Source: Acidobacteriota bacterium
Lineage (GTDB): Bacteria > Acidobacteriota > Terriglobia > Terriglobales > Acidobacteriaceae
Assembly (NCBI GenBank): GCA_021851465.1
Contig: JAJZDL010000003.1
Span: forward strand, 1 to 38,977
Length of the DNA: 38,977 nt
Reading direction: 5' to 3'
Shown: piece by piece, positions 8,084-17,496 of the stretch
How positions within the stretch are numbered: position 1 is the stretch's first letter
How the letters are laid out: every line of letters begins with the position of its first letter
Notes under the pieces: generated by a model
What the model saw: the letters and a program-made list of their open reading frames with translations, nothing else
Told to the model about the DNA's origin: nothing
The model's database searches: none
Position numbers and translations under genes: made by a program

Positions 8084-8751
8084 TGGCGGTGCGCATCAAG
8101 TTCCAGCAAAACCTCGACGACCTGAAGGAGCGGCTGCTGGTGATGGCGGGCATGTCGGAGCAGGCCATCCAGCGCGCGATCGAGGCGTACCGCACGCGCG
8201 ACCCCTCGGTCTGCGAACTGGTCTTTCGCTCCGAACCGGCGATCAACCGGCTGGAGCGCGAGATCGACCAGATGGCCCTGGACCTGCTGGCGATGGAGCA
8301 GCCGATGGCCATCGACCTGCGCTTTATCCTGTCGGTGATTCGCATCAACGCGGACCTGGAGCGGGTGGGCGACCAGGCGGTGAACATCGCGGTGCGGGTG
8401 CGCGAGATGGGCGCATTCGCCAATATCGACCTGCCGGTGGACATTCCCCGGCTGGCGTCCCTGGCCTCGGCGATGGTGCGCAAGGCGCTACAGGCGTTCA
8501 TCGAGGCCGATGCGGAGCTGGCAGAGTCGGTACTGAAGCTGGACGACCAGGTGGACGAGATGAACGACGCAGCCTTTGCTGCGTTAAGCGCGCTCATTAA
8601 AGAGAAGCCGGAGCTGACGCCGCAGAGCCTGAACGCGCTGATCATCGCGCGCAATCTGGAGCGGGTGGGCGACCATGCGACCAACATCGCGGAGGATGTG
8701 ATCTTCTGGGTGCGCGGCGCCGACGTGCGCCACAACAGCAGCGTGGCCTAG
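8083..8751 (+). CDS. phoU: phosphate transport regulator PhoU
   Basis: 222 residues, all-helical protein with two PhoU repeats. Each repeat carries the metal-cluster-type motif: ERVGDQAVNIA (about 92-102) and ERVGDHATNIAED (about 193-205). PhoU links transporter state to PhoR and keeps the regulon off when phosphate is plentiful. It is the last gene of the operon. Its stop overlaps the stop of the convergent ferredoxin gene by two bases, leaving no room for a terminator between them. Confidence 0.95.
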   Translation: MAVRIKFQQNLDDLKERLLVMAGMSEQAIQRAIEAYRTRDPSVCELVFRSEPAINRLEREIDQMALDLLAMEQPMAIDLRFILSVIRINADLERVGDQAVNIAVRVREMGAFANIDLPVDIPRLASLASAMVRKALQAFIEADAELAESVLKLDDQVDEMNDAAFAALSALIKEKPELTPQSLNALIIARNLERVGDHATNIAEDVIFWVRGADVRHNSSVA

Positions 8752-9182
8752 CTGCCCGGCCCATGCGCCGGCTTTCCTTCCTGCACATAGTTGCGGTTCC
8801 ACTTGGGGATCTCGACGACGTAGGTTCCCGGCTTTTCGATCACGGCCTGGCAGCCCAGGCGCGAGTTGAGTTCGATGCCCGCCGCCGTCTCCAGGCGGTC
8901 GAGCTCCAGGTCCTCGGACTCGCTGATTCCCGGAGCGCCCTGCTTCACATGCAGGTGGCATGTGGTGCAGGCGCAGACGCCGCCGCACGCGTGGTCGAGA
9001 AATATCCCATAGTTCATCGCCACATCGAGGAAGGACATCGGCAGGCCGTGGCCGCCGTAGGGCAGCGTATCGAAGGCAAACTCCACCGTTCGGCCCTCTG
9101 GCAGGAATGTGACGCGAACCATGCCCGCGGCGGGCGGCGTCGACAGATCGACTTCAGGCGAGTTGGAAACGGAAACGGACAT
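8748..9182 (-). CDS. fdx: [2Fe-2S] ferredoxin, Isc/adrenodoxin type
   Basis: 144 residues. Cluster ligands C66, C72 and C75 (CGGVCACTTC) plus C111 give the C-x5-C-x2-C...C pattern of vertebrate-type and Isc ferredoxins. About 20 extra, poorly conserved residues precede the fold. It begins 11 bases after the hscA stop, so the two are co-transcribed. In the Isc pathway Fdx supplies electrons for cluster assembly and HscA helps cluster transfer from the scaffold. No iscS, iscU or hscB is in the window. Confidence 0.9.
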   Translation of the reverse strand: MSVSVSNSPEVDLSTPPAAGMVRVTFLPEGRTVEFAFDTLPYGGHGLPMSFLDVAMNYGIFLDHACGGVCACTTCHLHVKQGAPGISESEDLELDRLETAAGIELNSRLGCQAVIEKPGTYVVEIPKWNRNYVQEGKPAHGPGS

Positions 9183-9193
9183 AGACCCTCATT

Positions 9194-11203
9194 CTAAACT
9201 TTGTCGGCCTCTTCGAACTCGGCCTTTGCGAAGGGGTGCGGCGCGGTGAGGTCGGCGCCCATGCTGTCGCTGGCTGCATTCATCGTCTGGCCCTTCATCG
9301 CGCCCATGACTTCAGTGTCCATCATCGTCTCGGCGAGGCGTCGCGTGGCCTTGTCGAGGCGCTCGATGCACTGGCGGATGAGCCTGTAATCGTTGCCGGA
9401 GGCGGTCGTCTTCAATTCATCGACGCAGGCTGCGATCTGCGCCAGCTCGTCGTTCGACAACTGTTGCCATGCAGCGTGGCTGCGGCCCTTCTCGACTGCG
9501 GAGAGGATCGTCTCGGCCTCGTTCCTGGCCTCGATGAGCTGGCGCGCGTCGAGGTCCTCCTCTGCGTGGTCGAAGGAGGCGAGGATCATCGTCTCCACCT
9601 GCGCGTCGGTGAGTCCGTAGGTTGGCTTCACCTCGATCTCAGCCTCTTTGCCGCTGCGCTGTTCGCGCGCGCCGACGTGCAGAATGCCGTTGGCGTCGAT
9701 CAGGAAGCGGACCTCGATGCGCGGCATTCCGGCGACCATCGGCGGAATGCCTTTGAGGTCGAAGCGCGCCAGGCTGCGGCAGTCTTTAGCCAGCTCGCGC
9801 TCGCCCTGCACGACGTGGATGGCCACGTTGGTCTGTCCATCGACCCCGGTGGTGAAGTGCTCGGTTGCGCTGGCCGGGATGGTCGAGTTGCGCTCGATAA
9901 TGCGCGCGACGACCCCACCCAGCGCCTCAATGCCCAGCGAGAGCGGTGTTACGTCGAGCAGCAGAAGATCGTCCAGCGCCGAGCCTGCGCCGCCGCCGGC
10001 CAGAATCCGCGCCTGCACCGCCGCGCCCAGCGCGACCACCTCGTCGGGGTTGAGCTCGGTGTGCGGCCTCTTGCCGCGCGCGCCCAGGTGGAAGAGATCG
10101 TCGACCAGCGAGCGCACCGCCGGGATGCGCGTGGAGCCGCCGACCATCACCACCTCGTCGATCCGGTCCGCGTTCAACCTGGCGTCCTTCAACGCCTGCA
10201 CGCACGGAGCGGCGGTGCGCTGAACGATCGGCGCGATCAACTGCTCGAACTGCGCGCGCGCGATCTTTCGGGAGTAATTTTTCCCGTTTGGCAGTGCAAC
10301 ATTGAGAAGCGTGGCGTTGGCCTCGGAGAGCGCAATCTTGGCCTCGATCACAGCCTTTCGCACCGCCTGCACCAGCTCGCCGCCGGCCCTGGCGAGTGGG
10401 CCGATGCCAAGATCGGCGTCGCCCGCGATGTCGTCGAGGGCGACCGCAATCAGCAGGTTGTCGATGTCGTCGCCGCCCAGGTGCGTGTCTCCTCCGGTGG
10501 CGACTACCTCGAAGATGCCCTCGTGCAGCTTGAGAATGGAGATGTCGAAGGTGCCGCCGCCAAAGTCGTAGACGGCGATCAGGGCGTCATGCCCGTTCGC
10601 GCTCTCGGCGGTCTTCTTGTCCAGCCCGTAGGCAAGCGCGGCCGCCGTCGGCTCGTTGACCAGGCGCAGTACATCGAGGCCCGCGATGCGGCCCGCGTCC
10701 TTGGTCGCCTGGCGCTGCGCGTCGTTGAAGTAGGCGGGGACGGTGATGACGGCCTTTGTCACCGGCGCGCCGAAGAACCGCTCCGCGTTCTTCTTCAACT
10801 GCAACAGCACATAGGCCGAGATCTCCGGCGGCGTCAGTTGCAGCCCGCCGATCTCCAGCTTCAGCACATCGCCGGGCTGCAGCCCCTCCACCAGTTTGAA
10901 GGGGAAGAGCTTCAACTCCTGCTGCACGTCCTCGATGCCGCGGCCCATCAGCCGTTTGGCGGAGTAGACCGCGCTCCCGGCATCGGTCAGCAGCGTGGCC
11001 CGCGCCGCGTTGCCGACGACGAAGCCGCGCTGCGCGTCGAAGGCCACGACCGATGGCACAAGCCGGTCGCCATCCTCGCCGGGGATGATCGTCGGCCGGT
11101 CGCCCTGCATGAACGCTACCAGAGAGTTGGTCGTGCCGAGGTCGATGCCAACCACCCGCGACGCAATCTCCGGTTCGCCCTGCTCTATACTCTCTTCCGC
11201 CAT
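9194..11203 (-). CDS. hscA: Hsp70-type Fe-S assembly chaperone HscA
   Basis: 669 residues from the ATG at 11203. The open frame continues upstream, but that part has no chaperone similarity and falls in the divergent region shared with gltX. ATPase domain: phosphate-1 loop GIDLGTTNSLVAF (about 19-31), YDFGGGTFDISIL and the adenosine loop VGGSTRIPAVR. The substrate-binding domain follows from LLLDVTPLSLGIE. Pairing with fdx argues for HscA rather than DnaK. It is about 50 residues longer than E. coli HscA. DnaK-like general chaperone activity cannot be excluded from sequence. Confidence 0.85.
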   Translation of the reverse strand: MAEESIEQGEPEIASRVVGIDLGTTNSLVAFMQGDRPTIIPGEDGDRLVPSVVAFDAQRGFVVGNAARATLLTDAGSAVYSAKRLMGRGIEDVQQELKLFPFKLVEGLQPGDVLKLEIGGLQLTPPEISAYVLLQLKKNAERFFGAPVTKAVITVPAYFNDAQRQATKDAGRIAGLDVLRLVNEPTAAALAYGLDKKTAESANGHDALIAVYDFGGGTFDISILKLHEGIFEVVATGGDTHLGGDDIDNLLIAVALDDIAGDADLGIGPLARAGGELVQAVRKAVIEAKIALSEANATLLNVALPNGKNYSRKIARAQFEQLIAPIVQRTAAPCVQALKDARLNADRIDEVVMVGGSTRIPAVRSLVDDLFHLGARGKRPHTELNPDEVVALGAAVQARILAGGGAGSALDDLLLLDVTPLSLGIEALGGVVARIIERNSTIPASATEHFTTGVDGQTNVAIHVVQGERELAKDCRSLARFDLKGIPPMVAGMPRIEVRFLIDANGILHVGAREQRSGKEAEIEVKPTYGLTDAQVETMILASFDHAEEDLDARQLIEARNEAETILSAVEKGRSHAAWQQLSNDELAQIAACVDELKTTASGNDYRLIRQCIERLDKATRRLAETMMDTEVMGAMKGQTMNAASDSMGADLTAPHPFAKAEFEEADKV

Positions 11204-11425
11204 TCCGTCCCGTTTCCTCAGGTCTCTCCGACGCTTCGCCGCATCCCGGCACTGATTGGATGCGATCTGGCAATCCACGATTCCGCGCCCTGCACTATTG
11301 TCTATTGTCCTACAGACCCTGTATCGCACTCGCAGCCGTGGGGGTGTGCGTGCGGCGAAGGCGGCGAATAGACAACATCCAGACTCGGCTGAGTGGCGCG
11401 TCCTGCTACCCTTGAACCTGGACCT

Positions 11426-12934
11426 ATGACGATCGCCACAGACACTGCCACTCCCATCCGCGTCCGCATCGCCCCCTCGCCCACCGGGGACCCGCATGTC
11501 GGTACGGCCTACATTGGGCTGCTCAACTTCCTCTACGCTCGCCAGCGCGCGGGCAAGTTCGTCCTGCGCATCGAGGACACCGACCGCACGCGCTTCGTCT
11601 CCACATCCGAGCAGATGATCTTCGACGCGCTGCGCTGGCTCGGCCTGGAGTGGGACGAAGGCCCCGACGTGGGCGGACCGTACGGCCCCTACCGCCAGTC
11701 CGAACGCACCGAGATCTACCGCGAGCATGTGCAGAGGCTGCTCGACTCCGGCCACGCCTACCGCAGCTTCGAGACCGCCGAAGAGCTGGAGGCGATGCGC
11801 CGGTCGCAGATCGCCGCCAAGCTGCCGCCTCGGTATAATGGAGCGCACCGCGAGCTTACGGCGGCGCAGATTGCGGCGTTCGAGGCCGAGGGCCGCCCGG
11901 CGGTCGTCCGCCTGAAGGTGCCCGCCGAGGGCGAGACTGCATTCCGCGACGAGCTGCGCGGCGCAATCAACTTCTCCCACAACAACGTGGACGACCAGGT
12001 GTTGCTGAAGTCCGACGGCTTCCCGACGTACCACCTGGCCAATGTGGTGGACGACCACCTGATGCGGATCACGGACGTGATCCGCGCCGAGGAGTGGATC
12101 TCGTCCACGCCGAAGCACGTCCTGCTCTACAAGGCCTTCGGCTGGGAGCTGCCGCGCTTCTGGCACATGCCGCTGCTGCGCAACATCGACAAGAGCAAGA
12201 TCTCCAAGCGCAAGAACCCCGTCTCGCTCATCTACTACCGCGAGAGCGGCTTTCTGCCGCAGGCCGTGCTCAACTTCCTCGGACTGATGGGCGGCGGCAT
12301 GGCCCAGCCCAGCGAAGAGGAGATCGTCGCCAAGGGGAGCAGCCTCAAGCAGGGCGACATCTTCTCGCTCCCTCAGATGATCGAGAAGTTCGATTTCAAG
12401 CGCATCTCGCTGGGTGGGCCGGTCTTCGACCTGACCAAGCTGAAGTGGCTCAACGGCGAGTATCTGCGCGCCCTCTCGCCGGAGGCATTCTTCCAGGCGC
12501 TGCGAGCGACGGTCTTCTCCGACGAGTATCTGCGCCGCATCGCGCCGCTGGTGCAGACGCGCATCGAGACGCTGGCGCAGTTCGGCGAGATGACCGACTT
12601 CTTCTTCAAGGACGATGTGATGCCCGCGCCGGAGGTCTTCGTCCCGAAGAAGCGCACGCTGGAAGAGACGCTGGACTTCGCCGCCGAGCAGCTCGCCGTG
12701 CTGGAGGCGACGCCCTTCACCGCCGAGGAGCTGGAACCCGCGCTCAAGAAGCTCGGGGCCGAAAAGGAGTGGCCGGTGAAGGACAACTTCATGCTGCTGC
12801 GCGCTATCCTCACCGGCAGGACGGCCAGCCCGCCGCTGCTGGAGAGCCTGATCGTCTTCGGCAAGGCGCGCTCGCTGGACCGGATGCGGCGTTTTATCGA
12901 CGCGCAGAAGCGCCTCGCCGCCACCAGAAGGTAG
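11426..12934 (+). CDS. gltX: glutamyl-tRNA synthetase (class I)
   Basis: 502 residues from ATG 11426 (a GTG at 11393 is a weaker option). It charges tRNA-Glu, and possibly tRNA-Gln if an amidotransferase route exists. The HIGH-equivalent motif is PSPTGDPHVG near the N-terminus and the KMSKS-equivalent is KISKRKN around 254-260. IEDTDRTRF is also typical of GluRS. The C-terminal helical anticodon-binding part is complete. It is divergent from hscA and ends 68 bases before the convergent TPR gene. Confidence 0.95.
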   Translation: MTIATDTATPIRVRIAPSPTGDPHVGTAYIGLLNFLYARQRAGKFVLRIEDTDRTRFVSTSEQMIFDALRWLGLEWDEGPDVGGPYGPYRQSERTEIYREHVQRLLDSGHAYRSFETAEELEAMRRSQIAAKLPPRYNGAHRELTAAQIAAFEAEGRPAVVRLKVPAEGETAFRDELRGAINFSHNNVDDQVLLKSDGFPTYHLANVVDDHLMRITDVIRAEEWISSTPKHVLLYKAFGWELPRFWHMPLLRNIDKSKISKRKNPVSLIYYRESGFLPQAVLNFLGLMGGGMAQPSEEEIVAKGSSLKQGDIFSLPQMIEKFDFKRISLGGPVFDLTKLKWLNGEYLRALSPEAFFQALRATVFSDEYLRRIAPLVQTRIETLAQFGEMTDFFFKDDVMPAPEVFVPKKRTLEETLDFAAEQLAVLEATPFTAEELEPALKKLGAEKEWPVKDNFMLLRAILTGRTASPPLLESLIVFGKARSLDRMRRFIDAQKRLAATRR

Positions 12935-13002
12935 GCCACCGGGCAGTTGGGTTCTTCATGCGTCTTGCAGCGCGATGCCTCGCAGCCGCAGCGCCCCGGG
13001 CG

Positions 13003-13743
13003 TTATTGCTGCGGGACCGCGGGGGCCGAAGCTGAAGAGGGGTTCAGCTTTTCGGCGGCGAGCATCCCGGCGGGGCCTTTGGCGTCCTTGTCCTTCAGGC
13101 TGGCGTATATCTTCCGCGCGTCGTCGGTCTTGCCCTCGGACTCGTAGAGGCTGGCGAGCTGGAGCTGGGCGATGCCGTAGGGGATTGTGGTCGTGGGCTT
13201 GGCGCTGAGCTGGTTGTAGAGGTCGATGGCCTGGGGACCGCGTCCGGTGTCGCGGTAGAGCTGGGCGAGGGCGAACTTGGCGAGCGCGGCAAGGTTGCCG
13301 TTCCATCCGCCCGCGACCTTCTTCAATGCCTCTTCGGCCTGCCGGTTGTCTCCCGCCTCGATGTCGGTGAGGCCGACAAAGTAGCGCGCGGTGCGTCCGT
13401 CGGGCGTCATGCCGTACTGGTCGGCGACGGCCTGGAAGAGGGCGTTTGCGGCCTTCGCCCGCTCCACGGTGGAGGAGTACGTCTTGACCCCGGCGGGCAC
13501 CTCCTGGCCAGCCTGCGCCAGGGGCGTCTGATAGGCCTGCATGGCGACACCGAAGGCGACCGAGGCTGCATTCGAGCGGTTGTTGTAGACCACCGCGCCG
13601 ACGACAGCGACGAGAATGGCCACCAGAAGAACTGCGCCGGTGACGACCACCGTCTGGCGGTTCTCGCTGGCCCACTCCAGGCCGTGCGTGGTGGTACTGA
13701 CGAACGTGTCTTTTTTGAGGGCTGCCTTGGTCTGTTGGTCCAC
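13003..13743 (-). CDS. membrane-anchored TPR protein (YfgM/BamD-like)
   Basis: 246 residues. A short cytoplasmic N-terminus is followed by one membrane segment (about 32-54, TVVVTGAVLLVAILVAVVGAVVY). The soluble region has helical TPR-like repeats: RTARYFVGLTDIEAGDNRQAEEAL, ALAKFALAQLYRDTGRGPQAIDLYNQL and LQLASLYESEGKTDDARKIY segments. The layout resembles YfgM, which associates with the Sec translocon and periplasmic chaperones. Only the fold and topology are supported; function is inferred. The C-terminus is Ser/Ala/Pro-rich. Confidence 0.75.
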   Translation of the reverse strand: MDQQTKAALKKDTFVSTTTHGLEWASENRQTVVVTGAVLLVAILVAVVGAVVYNNRSNAASVAFGVAMQAYQTPLAQAGQEVPAGVKTYSSTVERAKAANALFQAVADQYGMTPDGRTARYFVGLTDIEAGDNRQAEEALKKVAGGWNGNLAALAKFALAQLYRDTGRGPQAIDLYNQLSAKPTTTIPYGIAQLQLASLYESEGKTDDARKIYASLKDKDAKGPAGMLAAEKLNPSSASAPAVPQQ

Positions 13744-13960
13744 TGTGTCCGATCTTCCTTTGTGCCCGGGCCGATTCTGCTCTCGGGCTGAACTTGCTTC
13801 GGTTCTCGCTCTGGTCTTGCTGCCGCCGGTTTACGCCGAGCGAGCGGAAGCAGGCGCGCCAGTCCGCGGCGCAACCCTACAAGTCTATCAGCCCACCCGC
13901 GCAAGCTGCTAGACTGCCCGCAGGATTCGATGAGTGAGCGGAATCTGTTGGAGGAACAGA

Positions 13961-15622
13961 GTGCAGCGAACGATTCGCGCCGCAGCGGGTGTACTGGCAA
14001 TGGCAGCCGCGTGCCTCTCCGCGACGGCCCAGGCGCCGGTAAACTCTGCAACGGAGCCATTGCCGGGCGATCGGCGGTCGTTAGCGCTCGATCGGCAGAT
14101 TGCGGCGCTGGTGGCGCAGCCCGCGGCTGCACGCGCACACTGGGGCGTTATTGTGACGAGGCTCGATGGCGCGCCGATCTACGCGCTGAACGAGGGCAAG
14201 CTCTTCCATCCGGCCAGCTACGCCAAGCTGTTCACGACAGCGGCGGCGATGGCCCTGCTGGGGCCGGATAGGACGTTCGAGACGCGGGTCGTCGCCAAAG
14301 GCACCCTCGAGGCGGGGGTGTTGATGGGCGATCTCGAACTGGTGGGCGGCGGGGACGCGAACCTGTCGGGGAGGGTCTTGCCCTATGTGTCTCCCGCGAA
14401 CCGGCCCAGGGATGGAGGGCCCGCGCCCGATCCGCTGCGCTATCTCGCGCAGCTCGCCGACCAGGTAGTCGCCAAGGGGCTGAAGGAGGTGGACGGGGAC
14501 GTCGTTGGGGACGATACATACTTTGCGTGGGAGCCATACACGCCGGGCTGGGCGGTCGATGACTTGGTGTGGGGGTATGGTGCGCCAGTCAGTGCGTTGT
14601 CGATCAACGAAAACCAGATACAAGTGACTGTTACCCCCACGGCCACTCAAGGACACACGGCCACAGTTCGCTTAACTCCGGCAATACCGTACTACACGCT
14701 GGACGTGGGTACATGGACAGGAACGGCAAAGTACGGGCGTCATGTGTCGATGAACCGCGCGTCCGGATCGAAGGTACTCCAGATCGGAGGGACGATTGCC
14801 GTGGATGCAGGAGCGGACGTGGAAGAGGTGGCGATTCAGGATCCCGCAGAGTACGCCGCAATGGCATTGAAGGGCATATTGGAAGCGCGCGGAGTTGAGG
14901 TGAAGGGGACTGCACGGGTCGAGCATCGGCCCTCGTGGGAGGGAGACTTTCCGACTCAATCGCGGGAGACGATGGATCCCGGCTTTTTCAACGGGACCCT
15001 GAGCCTTGGATGTTCGGAGATGGGGAGGCCGGATCTCGGGCCGAATGAGACTGTTCTGGCAACGCATCGGTCGGTTGCGCTGGGTGAAGACGTGGGCGTC
15101 ACGAATAAAGTGTCGCAAAATCTTCATGCGGAGATTCTGCTGCGCCATCTTGGCAAGTCGATGGCCTGCTTCGGAACGACAGCGCAGGGAGAGCGTGTGG
15201 TACGGGGCTTCCTGACAGAACGCGCGGGGATCGACAAGGACGACTTTGTGCTTTACGACGGGTCCGGGGTGAGCGGCTACGACCTGGTGACGCCGCGGGC
15301 GGTGGCGAAGCTGCTCTCGTTTGCGGCGCACGATCCGAAGACCGGAGCGCCGCAGCCATGGTTTGCCGAGTGGAAGGCCAGCCTGCCGGTTGGCGGCGTG
15401 GATGGCACGCTGGAGGACCGCTTTACCAGGCCGCCGCTGAAGGGCCACGTCTTCGCCAAGACGGGCACGCACAGCGAGGGGAACGCCCTGAGCGGCTATC
15501 TGGACTGCGCCAGCGGGCAGACGGCGATCTTCTCGATCCTGGTGGACGACCATCTGCCGGCGGACAACGCCGACCGCGATACGATGGATAAAATTGTGGC
15601 AGCGATCGCCGCTGCGGAGTAG
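13961..15622 (+). CDS. dacB: D-alanyl-D-alanine carboxypeptidase/endopeptidase (PBP4, S13)
   Basis: 553 residues from a GTG with GGAGGA six bases upstream, which gives a signal peptide (MQRTIRAAAGVLAMAAACLS, cut near ATAQA). Penicillin-binding motifs: SxxK at S86-K89 (PASYAKLFT), SxN as SIN in LSINENQIQ, and KTG in VFAKTGTHSEG. The large insertion between the first two motifs is typical of family S13 (PBP4). It trims or hydrolyses peptidoglycan cross-links in the periplasm. DGSGVSGYDLVTPRA is also a family segment. Confidence 0.92.
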   Translation: MQRTIRAAAGVLAMAAACLSATAQAPVNSATEPLPGDRRSLALDRQIAALVAQPAAARAHWGVIVTRLDGAPIYALNEGKLFHPASYAKLFTTAAAMALLGPDRTFETRVVAKGTLEAGVLMGDLELVGGGDANLSGRVLPYVSPANRPRDGGPAPDPLRYLAQLADQVVAKGLKEVDGDVVGDDTYFAWEPYTPGWAVDDLVWGYGAPVSALSINENQIQVTVTPTATQGHTATVRLTPAIPYYTLDVGTWTGTAKYGRHVSMNRASGSKVLQIGGTIAVDAGADVEEVAIQDPAEYAAMALKGILEARGVEVKGTARVEHRPSWEGDFPTQSRETMDPGFFNGTLSLGCSEMGRPDLGPNETVLATHRSVALGEDVGVTNKVSQNLHAEILLRHLGKSMACFGTTAQGERVVRGFLTERAGIDKDDFVLYDGSGVSGYDLVTPRAVAKLLSFAAHDPKTGAPQPWFAEWKASLPVGGVDGTLEDRFTRPPLKGHVFAKTGTHSEGNALSGYLDCASGQTAIFSILVDDHLPADNADRDTMDKIVAAIAAAE

Positions 15623-15719
15623 GGCAAGGCCAACGGCAACGGCGGAGATTCCGGTTTCGCCGGCAACGACGACTTGTGGAACGGAGGACAGGCAGGGCCA
15701 GATGCGACAATGGGAGAGC

Positions 15720-16082
15720 ATGAGACGGATTGCGGCAGCGATGTTTGGCGTGGGCGTGGCGATGACGATTGCAGCGGCAGTGGGATGCACCAAGCTGCCT
15801 CCGCCAACGCCGCTCAATGAGTTGAACCCGCAACAGATGCGCGGATACTCCGAGTTCCAGGCGCACTGCGCACAGTGCCACAACGACCGCACCAACGATC
15901 CACTGAATGGGCAGTCGCTGCGCGGCGTCTTCAAGAAGCAGTATCTGCCGAGCGGCGCGCCGACCGACGACGACCGCGTGATGGACGCGATCCTGTATGG
16001 GCGCCCGATGATGCCTGCGCTGGGCGGCAGCATGACCCCCGACGAGCGCCAGGACCTGCTGGCGTATCTGCACACGCTGTAG
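15720..16082 (+). CDS. small monoheme cytochrome c lipoprotein
   Basis: 120 residues. A hydrophobic leader ends in AAAVGC, a plausible lipobox, so the protein is probably lipid-anchored. One c-type heme site CAQCH is followed by a distal methionine candidate in GRPMMPALGGSM and the closing helix RQDLLAYLHTL, the normal class I cytochrome c plan. GGGAG lies just upstream of the chosen ATG; an ATG 18 bases earlier is possible. It starts about 100 bases after dacB. No redox partner is adjacent. Confidence 0.8.
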   Translation: MRRIAAAMFGVGVAMTIAAAVGCTKLPPPTPLNELNPQQMRGYSEFQAHCAQCHNDRTNDPLNGQSLRGVFKKQYLPSGAPTDDDRVMDAILYGRPMMPALGGSMTPDERQDLLAYLHTL

Positions 16083-16116
16083 AACGGTTGCAAATTGCGC
16101 GGGGCGAGTGGAAGCG

Positions 16117-16485
16117 ATGGGTGAGGACGAAGCGCGGACAGGTGCGAAGGGACAGATGCTGCCGGGCATCGCCGCAATCTGCATGTTCATGATCTTCATG
16201 ACCATGGTGAACGTCTATGCGGGGCTGCACGGCGCATACGGGGCCGGTGTTGCGAAGTACGGCATCCTGGCCCTCTGCACGCTCCTGGCGGTGGGGATCT
16301 TCGGCCTGCTGCGCCTGCGCAAGTGGGGCTGGGCGCTGGTGACGGCGGGATGCCTGTTGTTCGCGGCGGGCGACTTTTTCTACTTCTCGAAGGCGCACCT
16401 GGGGTTCTTTCTGGTGCGCGGCCTGTTTGTGCTGGTCTTCTTTCTGTACCTGGTGCGGCAGGAGACGCGCGAGCGGCTGCTGTGA
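16117..16485 (+). CDS. small four-helix membrane protein of unknown function
   Basis: 122 residues, not recognised. After about 14 polar residues there are four hydrophobic segments: AAICMFMIFMTMVNVYA, YGILALCTLLAVGIFGLL, WGWALVTAGCLLFAAGDFFY and FFLVRGLFVLVFFLYLV. A Trp/Arg turn (LRLRKWGWALV) separates the second and third. No catalytic motif is visible. It sits 34 bases after the cytochrome c gene and before lipA, so co-transcription with either is possible. Confidence 0.65.
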   Translation: MGEDEARTGAKGQMLPGIAAICMFMIFMTMVNVYAGLHGAYGAGVAKYGILALCTLLAVGIFGLLRLRKWGWALVTAGCLLFAAGDFFYFSKAHLGFFLVRGLFVLVFFLYLVRQETRERLL

Positions 16486-16516
16486 GCGCGCCGCAGCGGT
16501 GCCACACGCAAGGCGA

Positions 16517-16539
16517 TACAATTTAATTCGGTTCGAATT
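16517..16539 (+). promoter_or_regulatory. candidate -10 and palindrome before lipA
   Basis: TACAAT at 16517-16522 is a good -10 hexamer, although no matching -35 was found. It is followed at once by a perfect inverted repeat, AATTCG-GTT-CGAATT (16525-16539), ending three bases before the lipA ATG. The palindrome occupies the place of the ribosome-binding site, which is otherwise poor. It could be an operator or a very short leader hairpin. Confidence 0.35.
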
Positions 16540-16542
16540 CCC

Positions 16543-17496
16543 ATGACGCCGCCAATCGCCGAAGCAACCAACCCGGAGCTTGTGCAGATCGACCTGGCGC
16601 CGCGCCGTCCGGCGCGCAAGCCGGAGTGGCTGAAGGCGCGCGCTCCGGGCGGCGAGACCTTCCACAACCTGAAGAAGCTGGCGCGCGATCTGCACCTGCA
16701 CACCGTCTGCGAGAGCGCGCAGTGCCCCAACATCGGCGAGTGCTGGAACCAGAGGTCCGCCACCTTCATGATGCTGGGCAACCTGTGTACGCGGCGGTGC
16801 GGCTTCTGCGCGGTGCCCAAGGGCAGGCCGGAACCGATCGACCACGACGAGCCGCGGCGCGTGGCCTACGCAGTTGCGCAGCTTGGGCTGGCCCATGCGG
16901 TGATTACCAGCGTGAACCGCGACGACGACAACCTGGGCGCGGCGCGGGCCTTCGCGTCTGCAATCCACGAAATTCACAGTCAATCTCCAGCCTGCCGCGT
17001 CGAGGTGCTGACGCCGGACTTCCAGGGCAACGACGAGGCGCTGCGCATCGTGGTGGAGGCACGCCCGGAGATACTGAACCACAACATCGAGACCGTCCCG
17101 CGGCTCTACGCGATCGCGAAGTCGGGCGGCAAGTACGCTCGCTCGCTGGAGTTTCTGCGGCGGGGCAAGGAGATCGCGGCGGAGACGGGCCGCACGCAGG
17201 CGACCCCGCCTCTGGTGACCAAGACCGGCATCATCGTCGGCATGGGCGAGGAGATGCACGAGCTGCTGGCGGTCTTCCGCGACCTGGCCGAACGGCGCGT
17301 GGACATCCTCACCATCGGGCAGTACCTCCGCCCCACGCGCGACCATCTGGTGATGCAGCGGTTTTATACGCCGGAGGAGTTTGCGTTTCTGAAGCACGAG
17401 GCCTTGGCAATGGGCTTCCGGCATGTGGAGAGCGGGCCGTTGGTGCGGTCGAGCTACCATGCGCGGGAGCAGGCGGAGTCGACCGGCCTGGCGTAG
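16543..17496 (+). CDS. lipA: lipoyl synthase
   Basis: 317 residues, radical SAM enzyme that inserts two sulfur atoms into octanoyl groups on E2 and GcvH proteins. Auxiliary-cluster cysteines C56, C61 and C67 (CESAQCPNIGEC) and the radical SAM cluster C82, C86 and C89 (CTRRCGFC) are intact, as is the C-terminal RSSYHA motif whose serine binds the auxiliary cluster. Length is standard. No lipB is adjacent. Confidence 0.96.
   Translation: MTPPIAEATNPELVQIDLAPRRPARKPEWLKARAPGGETFHNLKKLARDLHLHTVCESAQCPNIGECWNQRSATFMMLGNLCTRRCGFCAVPKGRPEPIDHDEPRRVAYAVAQLGLAHAVITSVNRDDDNLGAARAFASAIHEIHSQSPACRVEVLTPDFQGNDEALRIVVEARPEILNHNIETVPRLYAIAKSGGKYARSLEFLRRGKEIAAETGRTQATPPLVTKTGIIVGMGEEMHELLAVFRDLAERRVDILTIGQYLRPTRDHLVMQRFYTPEEFAFLKHEALAMGFRHVESGPLVRSSYHAREQAESTGLA

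Noticed and set aside
9236..11371. Long open frame antisense to hscA
   Set aside because: The opposite strand encodes a clear Hsp70. The antisense product is low-complexity and lacks motifs.
11298..11375. Inverted TTGTCTATT / AATAGACAA copies between hscA and gltX
   Set aside because: Nine bases with a 60-base gap is weak. It could be an operator pair, but there is no supporting promoter pattern.
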